Below, in pieces: positions 1 to 7,098 of a DNA stretch of 64,000 nucleotides. Under the pieces are notes generated by a model. That model searched no databases. It was not told where the DNA came from and worked only from the letters and a program-made list of their open reading frames with translations. Both the position numbers and the translations under genes were made by a program. Within the stretch, counting starts at the first letter, position 1. Each line of letters opens with the position of its first letter. Source of the stretch: Chitinophaga sp. H8 (lineage in GTDB: Bacteria > Bacteroidota > Bacteroidia > Chitinophagales > Chitinophagaceae); assembly GCF_040567655.1 (NCBI RefSeq), contig NZ_JBEXAC010000001.1, positions 248,001 through 312,000 of the forward strand, read 5' to 3'.

Positions 1-491
1 TTGTTAATATGATCTATTGGAAATGTTTTGTCTTTCAGCAATTCAGCTACAATCGCCACATGCCCTCTTTCACAGGCGGGAATCAGGGCGGTGCCACCAT
101 ACCTGTTGTACACATCATACCTGGCGCCGGCTTTCATACACAGTTTTAAAATATCGAGATAGCCGCTGGCACCTGCATATAAAAAGGGGCTGTTCTGCAT
201 ATGGTCCTGTGCGTTTACATCAGCACGTGCGGCAATCAACATTTGTGCTACCGGGATATTATTGTTATAGGTAGCAGCCATCAGGGGTGTTTCACCCTTG
301 TCATTACGTACTTCCAGGTTGTTGCCCTGGTTAATCCATTGTCTGATGGCAGCAGTATCATTTTTTTGTATGGCAGCAAAGATGCCGGATGGATCTTGTT
401 TCATGGTCTTTTTTTCTTGTGCACAACTGCTATGGCTGATATTGATAGCAGCCAGCAGTATCACTATAAAAGAGATGCGTAAAGAATGCAT
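1..491 (-). CDS. Ankyrin-repeat protein, N-terminal part (cut by window edge)
   Basis: An open frame runs on the minus strand from an ATG at 491 to the window edge with no stop, so the C-terminus is missing. The start MHSLRISFIVILLAA is a signal peptide ending in HSSCAQ, which could be a lipoprotein cleavage site with Cys as first mature residue. The rest is at least three ankyrin repeats, seen as recurring G-x-T-P-L-M-A-A and A-D-V-N-A-Q-D signatures followed by a G-G-T-A-L-I-P-A-C repeat. Ankyrin repeats bind proteins; the partner is unknown. An in-frame ATG at 512 would add seven residues, but 491 directly precedes the hydrophobic core. Exported ankyrin proteins are common in Bacteroidota, and the function here cannot be inferred. 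Confidence 0.85.
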   Translation of the reverse strand, partial: MHSLRISFIVILLAAINISHSSCAQEKKTMKQDPSGIFAAIQKNDTAAIRQWINQGNNLEVRNDKGETPLMAATYNNNIPVAQMLIAARADVNAQDHMQNSPFLYAGASGYLDILKLCMKAGARYDVYNRYGGTALIPACERGHVAIVAELLKDKTFPIDHIN

Positions 492-572
492 ACAGGTATA
501 TTTTATATCCATACGAAGGTAGCAAGGAAGAGCAGGTTAAAATGGTACAGGTTATCACATTGCAGGGACTCA

Positions 573-1415
573 TTATATCTTTTTACGGAAGTCCAATGGT
601 GTTTTGCCGGTATGCTTTCTGAAAAACCTGGAGAAATAGGACGTATCATTGAAGCCCAGCCCATAGGCTATCTCTTTAACATCCACGGCGGTGAGCGTTA
701 ACATTCTTTTGGCTTCCAGCAGCAGCCGTTCCCGGATATATTCACCGGCGGTACGGTTGGATGCTTTTTTGCACACCAGGTTGAGATAGCTGGGGGTAAT
801 ATGGAGCTGTGCCGCATAAAACCCAACATCGCTTTGTGTGGCATAATGCTGTTCTAACAGTAGCAGGAAACGGTTGATCAGCCGGTTGGTAGCAGCAGGT
901 GCCTGTTCCGGGAAAGCATGGGTGTACCAGCGTTTTAATAATAACAAGATGATCTGCAAACGATGTTGCAGGAGATTACCGGATAAGAGCTGCGGATGGT
1001 TAGCTTCCTTTTCTAACTGAATAAGTTCCTGCTCTAGTTGCTGATATTGTGTTGTGTCAAGTTGCAGGAACGGCTTACCGGTGGGTGGAAAAAATGACCA
1101 GGTAGCATGAGGGGAAGGGAGAAAACCGGGAGAAAACATTACCTGAAATCCCTGTGTGTTTTTGGAAAGTTGCCATTGGTGTGCCTGGCCGGGCGCCAGG
1201 AAAAATACCATCCTGTTTTTTACGGGGTGATCCCTGAAGTCTATAGTATGCGTGCCTGTTCCCTTGCTGACAATCAGCAGCATGAAAAAGTCGTGCTTAT
1301 GCGGCTCGGTGATTACCGGCATATTAATAGGATGATGATGCATTACCTTAAAATCTTCCTTTTTAAAAGGAAGATTAAAGATTTTCTCAATACCAAAAGT
1401 AGGCAGCATACACAC
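573..1415 (-). CDS. AraC-family transcriptional regulator
   Basis: This 280-residue protein has the standard two-part layout. The N-terminal half is a cupin-like effector domain with HHHPINMPVITEPHKHDFFML near residues 26-46. The C-terminal roughly 100 residues carry two helix-turn-helix motifs. The second contains KEIAYGLGFNDTSYFSRFFRKHTGKTPLDFRK, the classic AraC signature with conserved G-F-x-D-x-S-Y-F and P-x-x-F-R. It is transcribed away from the adjacent YheT-like hydrolase, and a TAnnTTTG promoter element lies 36 bp upstream of the start. It may control the divergent gene or itself. The ligand cannot be read from the sequence. Confidence 0.93.
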   Translation of the reverse strand: MCMLPTFGIEKIFNLPFKKEDFKVMHHHPINMPVITEPHKHDFFMLLIVSKGTGTHTIDFRDHPVKNRMVFFLAPGQAHQWQLSKNTQGFQVMFSPGFLPSPHATWSFFPPTGKPFLQLDTTQYQQLEQELIQLEKEANHPQLLSGNLLQHRLQIILLLLKRWYTHAFPEQAPAATNRLINRFLLLLEQHYATQSDVGFYAAQLHITPSYLNLVCKKASNRTAGEYIRERLLLEAKRMLTLTAVDVKEIAYGLGFNDTSYFSRFFRKHTGKTPLDFRKKI

Positions 1416-1450
1416 TGGTGGGTTTAATTCACGGCGTTTTCCGTTATTCC

Positions 1451-1458
1451 CAAATTTA
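1451..1458 (-). promoter_or_regulatory. Bacteroidota -7 promoter element for the AraC gene
   Basis: The minus strand reads TAAATTTG, an exact match to the Bacteroidota -7 consensus TAnnTTTG. It lies 36 bp before the start of the AraC gene. No convincing -33 TTTG box stands at the usual distance. Confidence 0.5.
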
Positions 1459-1517
1459 ATACTTTACCGTTATTAAAGATGTGTGGCTCTACCGGCAGTG
1501 TGTGAATTGTTTTTTAC

Positions 1518-1525
1518 TAATTTTG
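1518..1525 (+). promoter_or_regulatory. Bacteroidota -7 promoter element for the YheT-like gene
   Basis: TAATTTTG matches TAnnTTTG exactly and lies about 48 bp before the ATG at 1574. Together with the element at 1451-1458 it makes this a divergent promoter region. Confidence 0.5.
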
Positions 1526-1573
1526 CATCGCCGGTGCGAATGCCGGAGAGCATTCATCGTAGTATAAGCAGAT

Positions 1574-2542
1574 ATGCCAGTATTGAACCAATCAGATTAT
1601 CGTGCACCTTTCTTATTCCGGAACCGGCATTTGCTTACTATTTATCCTTCCTTATTCCGGAAAGTAAGTGGCGTGGATTATCAGAGAAGTCGTATTACCA
1701 CAGCAGATGATGATTTTATTGACCTGGATTTCAGTACAACAGGCAGCAGGCATATTGTCATTATTTTGCACGGGCTGGAAGGAAATTCCTATAGGAAATA
1801 TATGCTGGGGATGGCGGCAGCATTTAATAAAAACAACTTTGATACTGTAGCGATGAACTTCCGGGGCTGTAGTGGTGCGCCCAATAAAAGGTTACGTTTC
1901 TACCATAGCGGGGAAACGGAAGACCTGGATACCGTAGTGCAGTATGTGAAGCACCTGGGGAAATATGAAACAATCCACCTGGCCGGATTTTCCTTAGGCG
2001 GTAATGTGATGTTGAAATACATCGGTGAAAAGGCGGGCAATATTGACAACTGCATTAAGTCGGCAGTGGCTGTTTCTGTACCCTGCGATCTGAAGGACAG
2101 TGCTGCAGCACTTGAAAGAAAACAGAATGTGATTTATATGAAACGCTTTATCCGGGAGTTGGAAATTAAACTACGGCACAAAAAGGAATTATATCCGGAG
2201 TATATTAACCTGGACGGCTACAGCAGCATTAAAACATTCCGTCAGTTTGACGATCGTTACACTGCACCCATGCATGGGTTTAAAAATGCAGCGGATTACT
2301 GGGAGCAATCCAGTTGCCGGCAGTTTCTGGAAAAGATCAGGATACCGGTATTGCTGATCAATGCCCTGGATGATCCCTTTTTAGGCAAAGCATGTTTCCC
2401 TTATGAAGAGGCAGCAAAGAATGACTGCTTTTACCTGGAAACGCCAAAGTATGGTGGTCATGTAGGTTTTGTTACATTCAATGGTACCCAATACTGGTCG
2501 GAAAGAAGGGCAGTGGCATTTATCCGTAATAACAGGGGATAA
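1574..2542 (+). CDS. YheT-family alpha/beta hydrolase
   Basis: This 322-residue cytoplasmic protein has no signal peptide. It shows the alpha/beta-hydrolase core: an oxyanion-hole segment ILHGLEGNSYRKY (about residues 64-76), the YheT-typical MNFRGCSGAPN (about 94-104), the nucleophile elbow GFSLGGN with Ser140, an acid in NALDDPF and the catalytic His in GGHVGF near the C-terminus. YheT-family members act on esters of unclear physiological substrate. The opening RAPFLFRNRHLLTIYPSLFR matches the family N-terminus, which supports the start. It is followed by a second alpha/beta hydrolase and a membrane hydroxylase on the same strand, so a lipid- or ester-related role is plausible but inferred. 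Confidence 0.9.
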   Translation: MPVLNQSDYRAPFLFRNRHLLTIYPSLFRKVSGVDYQRSRITTADDDFIDLDFSTTGSRHIVIILHGLEGNSYRKYMLGMAAAFNKNNFDTVAMNFRGCSGAPNKRLRFYHSGETEDLDTVVQYVKHLGKYETIHLAGFSLGGNVMLKYIGEKAGNIDNCIKSAVAVSVPCDLKDSAAALERKQNVIYMKRFIRELEIKLRHKKELYPEYINLDGYSSIKTFRQFDDRYTAPMHGFKNAADYWEQSSCRQFLEKIRIPVLLINALDDPFLGKACFPYEEAAKNDCFYLETPKYGGHVGFVTFNGTQYWSERRAVAFIRNNRG

Positions 2543-2609
2543 TGTAAATGGGATCATTACATGCAGGTGACCGTCCGGAAGCGGGAAATGCTTTATATTT
2601 AGCACGCTT

Positions 2610-2617
2610 TATATTTG
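2610..2617 (+). promoter_or_regulatory. -7 promoter element that decides the hydrolase start
   Basis: TATATTTG is an exact TAnnTTTG match, about 24 bp upstream of the ATG at 2641. It lies downstream of the in-frame ATG at 2548, so that upstream ATG would not be in a transcript from this promoter. Confidence 0.5.
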
Positions 2618-2640
2618 CCAATAACCCAAACGGACCTATC

Positions 2641-3510
2641 ATGCAAAACCGGGTATTACCTTGGTCTTTAAGAGCATCAGGATTTCTGATGTCTAAATTA
2701 GGGAAGCCTTTTCCCGGACTAACGGCCAGGATTTTTTTACGTTTTTATTCTACTCCTCCTAAACGTAAGTTCAAGCCGGCACAACTATCCGTAAAAGAAA
2801 GTGCAGTAACGGGTACCGTTACCTATAGCCAATATCCATTTGATCAGCGTTTACTGACACTGACTACCTATAAATGGGGAAACACGGGAAAAAAGGTACT
2901 GTTAATGCATGGTTGGGGAGGTAGTCCGGTTGACTTTAAATATATGATCCAGGCACTGGTAGAAAGCGGGTATGAGGTAGTTGCCTTCGATGCGCCTGCT
3001 CATGGGTTTTCTGCAGGGAAAAGAACCAACATCGTACAATGGATGCATATGCTGCAACAGTTTATGGCACAACATGGTGATTTTTATGCTGTGGTGGGAC
3101 ATTCACTGGGCGGCCTGAGTGCGGCATTGGCACTTGTGCTGAAAGAGGTACACATTCCTAAATTGGTTATGATAGGAAGTTCGGTGAGCGCCCCCGGTAT
3201 TTTTGAAGATACTTTCCGGCAGTTTAACATTCATCCGGCGGTAATGCCTGTTGTACAGCAATTGATTGCCCGGAACCTGCAAAGTGATTTGCAACAGCTG
3301 GATCTGTTCAAGCATATTAGCCGGATAAAAGCAAAAGACATTCTGGTAGTGTATGATGAGAATGATGCATTGGTAAAACACCAGGATATTACTGCCTTTG
3401 TAGAACAATATCATGTGGCACAATCACTGAAGATCAGAGGGGAAGGGCATTTTAAGATAATTAAAGATAAGTTGGTCATCAGCAGGATAGTGGAATTTCT
3501 CCACGGATAG
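2641..3510 (+). CDS. Alpha/beta hydrolase
   Basis: A 289-residue alpha/beta-fold hydrolase read from the ATG at 2641. The longer frame from 2548 is disfavoured by the promoter element at 2610-2617. Visible parts are the oxyanion segment LMHGWGGSPVDFKYM, the nucleophile elbow GHSLGGLSAAL, an acid in YDENDALV, and the C-terminal His in GEGHFKII. The N-terminal 60 residues are basic (PPKRKFKP) and not obviously a signal peptide. It follows the YheT-like gene by about 100 bp. The substrate is unknown; esterase or lipase-like activity is the family expectation. Confidence 0.88.
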   Translation: MQNRVLPWSLRASGFLMSKLGKPFPGLTARIFLRFYSTPPKRKFKPAQLSVKESAVTGTVTYSQYPFDQRLLTLTTYKWGNTGKKVLLMHGWGGSPVDFKYMIQALVESGYEVVAFDAPAHGFSAGKRTNIVQWMHMLQQFMAQHGDFYAVVGHSLGGLSAALALVLKEVHIPKLVMIGSSVSAPGIFEDTFRQFNIHPAVMPVVQQLIARNLQSDLQQLDLFKHISRIKAKDILVVYDENDALVKHQDITAFVEQYHVAQSLKIRGEGHFKIIKDKLVISRIVEFLHG

Positions 3511-3544
3511 CAGGACGGTGATAATTTAAGTCAATAGCTTTTTA

Positions 3545-4249
3545 ATGGACGTACTGGATTATTTATTGCGATTATCAACACCGGCGATAGGACTCATCTT
3601 CCTGGTAGAAAATGTAATCATTACAATACTTGTATTATGGTTGGGTAAGTTGCTCCATCATTACTTCTCCGGACAGCAGCCACCACCCTATAAGTATACA
3701 CAACGGGAGTGGTTTATCTGCGGTGTCACCAATATATTGAATACGGTAATTACCTATATCGGTTTCTGGCTATGGAAAAATGGATTTATTGTGATCAGTA
3801 CCGGGGTGTCTGTACAGATTTTATGGGATTTTTTAATCCTGTTTTTTGCGATGGACTTACTGATGTATGTGTTTCATTTTATTATCCACAAAACATGGTT
3901 GTATAAGGCGGTGCATCAATTACATCATGAAGCGGTGGATCCTAAACCTATTGATCTGTTTATATTACATCCGGTAGAAACGGTGAGTTTTGGTGCATTA
4001 TGGTTGCTGTTATTATTGCTGGCAACATTTAACATCTATGCAATTGTTATTTACCTGGTGGTGAATGTTGTTTTTGGTTTAACCGGACACCTGGGGATGG
4101 AGCCGCTGCCGTTAAAGATCCGTAATTTGCCGGTGCTCAGATACCTGGGAACTTCCACCTTCCACCACCGTCATCATCAGGAAATTGCTTATAACTTTGG
4201 GTTTTATACCAGTATATGGGACCGTTTATTTGGAACACATAAGGGGTAG
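3545..4249 (+). CDS. Sterol desaturase / fatty acid hydroxylase family membrane protein
   Basis: A 234-residue integral membrane protein with four or more hydrophobic segments and the diiron histidine pattern of the fatty acid hydroxylase superfamily: HFIIH (111-115), HQLHH (124-128), a conserved His in TGHLGMEP (182) and HHRHHQ (207-212). The family uses O2 to hydroxylate or desaturate lipid or carotenoid substrates in the membrane. The start lies 34 bp after the preceding hydrolase stop, so co-transcription is likely. A perfect palindromic terminator follows eight bases after the stop. The substrate is not determinable from the sequence. Confidence 0.9.
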   Translation: MDVLDYLLRLSTPAIGLIFLVENVIITILVLWLGKLLHHYFSGQQPPPYKYTQREWFICGVTNILNTVITYIGFWLWKNGFIVISTGVSVQILWDFLILFFAMDLLMYVFHFIIHKTWLYKAVHQLHHEAVDPKPIDLFILHPVETVSFGALWLLLLLLATFNIYAIVIYLVVNVVFGLTGHLGMEPLPLKIRNLPVLRYLGTSTFHHRHHQEIAYNFGFYTSIWDRLFGTHKG

Positions 4250-4256
4250 CCCGGCA

Positions 4257-4304
4257 TCGTTGCATAAAAAAAGCCCGGTATACCGGGCTTTTTTTATGCA
4301 ACGA
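4257..4304. terminator. Perfect 48-bp palindromic bidirectional terminator
   Basis: Positions 4257-4280 are the exact reverse complement of 4281-4304. The stem contains AAGCCCGGTA / TACCGGGCTT flanked by A7 on the left and T7 on the right, so each strand has a hairpin followed by a U-run. It sits between two convergent genes (hydroxylase on plus, TerC on minus) and can stop transcription from both sides. Confidence 0.93.
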
Positions 4305-4310
4305 ATATTT

Positions 4311-5105
4311 TTATGCAGGTTTATCTTCCTTGTCAAAAGAAGGTTGATTGAGTTTAACTGTATGTCTGTTTTTGGATTTTACTTTCAGGTTCAGTATTTC
4401 TATGAATACAGAAAATGCCATCGCAAAATAGATATATCCTTTAGGGATGTGTTGGTCAAAGCCTTCGGCCAGCAGGGAAACACCGATGAGCAGGAGGAAA
4501 GACAGGGCCAGCATTTTAACAGTAGGGTGTTTATTTACAAAACCACTGATAGATTCAGCCGCCAGCATCATTACCGCAACGGCAAGTACTACCGCTGCAA
4601 TCATGATCTCCACATGATCAGCCATGCCTACGGCGGTGATAACAGAGTCCAGCGAAAATACGATGTCCAGCAGGAGTATCTGAATCAGTACCTGGCTGAA
4701 TGTTACAGCTTTTACCTTGGCTTGTTCATGTTCACCGCCCTCCAGTTTTTCATGGATTTCTGCCGTGCTTTTATAGATCAGGAACAGCCCTCCGATTAAC
4801 AGGATCAGGTCCCGGCCGGAGATAGCGGTTACTTTCAGGAAATCAGGATTGTCCAGGCCTATCCATTCTCCCATATTGAACAGGGGCTGTGTAAGCGACA
4901 TGATCCAGCCAAGGGATAGTAGGAGCAGGATGCGTACAAACATGGCGAGGCCAAGTCCAAGGCGGCGGGCTCTTTTTTGTTTATCAGCTGGCAGCTTGCC
5001 TGCAAGGATGGAGATGAATACAATATTGTCTATGCCCAGTACTATTTCCAGGACAGTTAATGTTAAGAGACTGACTAACGCGTCTACGGTAAAAAGGTAT
5101 TCCAT
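4311..5105 (-). CDS. TerC-family integral membrane protein
   Basis: A 264-residue membrane protein with seven or so hydrophobic segments and the TerC signature: LTVLEIVLGIDNIVFISILAGKLP near the N-terminus and LLDIVFSLDSVITAVGM in the middle, each with acidic residues inside membrane helices. The family includes tellurium-resistance TerC and manganese exporters such as Alx/MeeF, so metal export, probably Mn, is the likely role. The N-terminus MEYLFTVDALVSLLTLTVLE matches family starts. A -7 box sits only four bases upstream, so the transcript may be leaderless. The C-terminus is a charged cytoplasmic tail. Confidence 0.92.
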   Translation of the reverse strand: MEYLFTVDALVSLLTLTVLEIVLGIDNIVFISILAGKLPADKQKRARRLGLGLAMFVRILLLLSLGWIMSLTQPLFNMGEWIGLDNPDFLKVTAISGRDLILLIGGLFLIYKSTAEIHEKLEGGEHEQAKVKAVTFSQVLIQILLLDIVFSLDSVITAVGMADHVEIMIAAVVLAVAVMMLAAESISGFVNKHPTVKMLALSFLLLIGVSLLAEGFDQHIPKGYIYFAMAFSVFIEILNLKVKSKNRHTVKLNQPSFDKEDKPA

Positions 5106-5109
5106 GGGG

Positions 5110-5117
5110 CAAAAATA
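5110..5117 (-). promoter_or_regulatory. -7 promoter element immediately before the TerC start
   Basis: The minus strand reads TATTTTTG, an exact TAnnTTTG match whose last base is four nucleotides from the start codon at 5105. The spacing predicts a transcript beginning at or next to the A of the ATG. Confidence 0.45.
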
Positions 5118-5192
5118 ATAGGAAATCGCCGTTTATCAGTTTTTTTATAATTACTAATAAATTACATACATCTTTAGGCAAAATTCAAAATT

Positions 5193-7031
5193 ATGCGCAG
5201 GTGGAATGGATTTCGTTCAAGGTTTAACCGGTTAAGCTCATTTAGTTATCCGGGAACTTTGGTCTTACTTTTAGGTGCAGGTTTATGCACCACTTTGCAG
5301 GCACAGCAGAGAATACCTTTAAATGATCTGTCAGCATTCCAGCACCCTGGTCCGGGATGGCGCATAGCCGGTGATGTAAAAGCTGACCTCAAAAAGAAGG
5401 ATGTACTCATTACAACTGATGGTACAGGTGTATTGGTGAATAAGCCAGGTAAGGATCTATTGAGCAATTTCCAGCATGGTGATCTGGATATAGAGCTGGA
5501 CTATATGATGGCGCTTGGTTCCAATTCGGGCATCTACCTGCAAGGACGGTACGAAATACAGTTGCTGGATAGCTGGGGGGTACTCAATCCCCGTGCCGGC
5601 GATAACGGTGGCATCTATGAACGTTGGGATGAAAGTCGTGGTGAAGGGCAGCAAGGATATGAAGGATATGCCCCCCGCCAAAATGCAAGCCGTGCACCAG
5701 GACTATGGCAACATCTCAGCATTTCTTTCCAGGCGCCCCGTTTTGATGCCAATGGCAGGAAAACGGAAAATGCCAAAATCCTGAAAATAGTATTAAACGG
5801 GGTGGTTATTCATGAGCAGGTAACATTGGCAGGCCCTACCCGTGGCGGACTGGACCATAATGAAGTACCTTCCGGCCCGCTCCGGATTCAGGGTGATCAT
5901 GGCGCAGTGGCTTTCCGGAACATAGTAATCAATAACTACAGTAAGGCCAAACCTATAGTAAAAGAGGTGAAATACAGTGTGTATAAAGACAGGATGGATA
6001 AAACGCCTGATTTTAAAATACTGAAACCTATCGGAGAAGGTATTGCTACACAGATCAGCTCCAATATCAATGGATTGCCGGCTAATGATTTCCTGGTACG
6101 TTATACTGCTACCTTACAGGTAAAGGAGGCCGGAGATTATGGCTTTAACCTGAATACACCAGGTGGTGGCGGCCGGCTGACCATTGGTGATAAATCTGTG
6201 ATTCCGGCAGGAGGAAGTGATGGGAACATCAGCCTGCAGCCGGGAGATTATCCATTGGAACTGCTGTATGTAAAAAGAGAAGACTGGGCTAAACCTTCGC
6301 TTACTTTAAGTGTGAGAGAAGCAGGATTCAGACAGTTTGTAATAACAGATACCAATATACCAGGAGATGATCCGGTAGATCCTATTCTGGTAAATGCAAA
6401 TGCACCCACCGTATTACGCAGTTTTATGGACCTCCCCGAAGGAGGGGCTAAAGTAGTACATGCGGTATCCGTAGGGAACCCTGAAAAAGTACATTATACT
6501 TATGACCTGGATAAAGGTGCCATGGTACAGGTATGGCGGGGCGACTTCCTGAACACCACGTCCATGTGGCACGACAGGGGCAATGGTACTGCTGTTCCGC
6601 AAGGTACGGTACAAGGTTTTGGAAAGCCTTCCCTGGCTATTGCAAGGTTGTCTTCTCCCCAGGCATCCTGGTCAAATGATACTACCGGTACGGGCTATCA
6701 GCCGGATGGTTATGTAATAGATGAGGCCGGCCGCCCGGTTTTTCACTATACCATTTATGGTATTGCTGTAAGTGACAGCATCCGGGTACTGCCCCAAAGT
6801 CAGGGAGTATACCGTAAGATAAGCCTACAGCAGCCGGCAGAAAATTTATATGTGCGGGTAGCTGTTGCAGATAAGATTGAACAGCAGTCTGATGGCATCT
6901 ATGTGATAGGAGATAAGTCCTATTACATAAAAATGGATAATACAGGTGGTGTGATCCGGGAGCAGGACGGACATAAAGAGTTGATTGTGCCGGTAAAAGG
7001 CAGTGCATTAAGCTACGCTGTATTATTCTAG
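5193..7031 (+). CDS. Secreted DUF1080 (3-keto-disaccharide hydrolase family) protein with PA14-like domain
   Basis: A 612-residue exported protein. A signal peptide covers about residues 1-38, ending TLQAQQ. Residues about 40-250 are a DUF1080 jelly-roll domain, recognisable from LDIELDYMMALGSNSGIYLQGRYEIQLLDSWG, the NGGIYERWDE segment and the closing GPLRIQGDHGAVAFRNI. Residues about 260-390 look like a PA14-type sugar-binding module (FLVRYTATLQVKEAGDYGF). The last 200 residues form an unassigned domain starting PTVLRSFMDLPEGGAK. DUF1080 proteins are known to cleave 3-keto-glycosides. The next gene encodes a dehydrogenase-like propeller with cytochrome c, which fits an oxidise-then-cleave pathway outside the cytoplasm. 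The substrate is unknown. Confidence 0.88.
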   Translation: MRRWNGFRSRFNRLSSFSYPGTLVLLLGAGLCTTLQAQQRIPLNDLSAFQHPGPGWRIAGDVKADLKKKDVLITTDGTGVLVNKPGKDLLSNFQHGDLDIELDYMMALGSNSGIYLQGRYEIQLLDSWGVLNPRAGDNGGIYERWDESRGEGQQGYEGYAPRQNASRAPGLWQHLSISFQAPRFDANGRKTENAKILKIVLNGVVIHEQVTLAGPTRGGLDHNEVPSGPLRIQGDHGAVAFRNIVINNYSKAKPIVKEVKYSVYKDRMDKTPDFKILKPIGEGIATQISSNINGLPANDFLVRYTATLQVKEAGDYGFNLNTPGGGGRLTIGDKSVIPAGGSDGNISLQPGDYPLELLYVKREDWAKPSLTLSVREAGFRQFVITDTNIPGDDPVDPILVNANAPTVLRSFMDLPEGGAKVVHAVSVGNPEKVHYTYDLDKGAMVQVWRGDFLNTTSMWHDRGNGTAVPQGTVQGFGKPSLAIARLSSPQASWSNDTTGTGYQPDGYVIDEAGRPVFHYTIYGIAVSDSIRVLPQSQGVYRKISLQQPAENLYVRVAVADKIEQQSDGIYVIGDKSYYIKMDNTGGVIREQDGHKELIVPVKGSALSYAVLF

Positions 7032-7098
7032 TAGTAGAGTAGCAGGAAAGTATTTGTCAAAGAGTAAGCTGTTTTAGTCAAAGCAATTATGAATTATT

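Noticed and set aside
2548..2640. Upstream start for the second alpha/beta hydrolase
   Set aside because: The promoter element at 2610-2617 lies inside this extension, and the added residues do not resemble the family.
4185..4799. A 204-codon plus-strand frame across the palindromic terminator
   Set aside because: It runs through the terminator and antisense to TerC; the protein has no recognisable domain.
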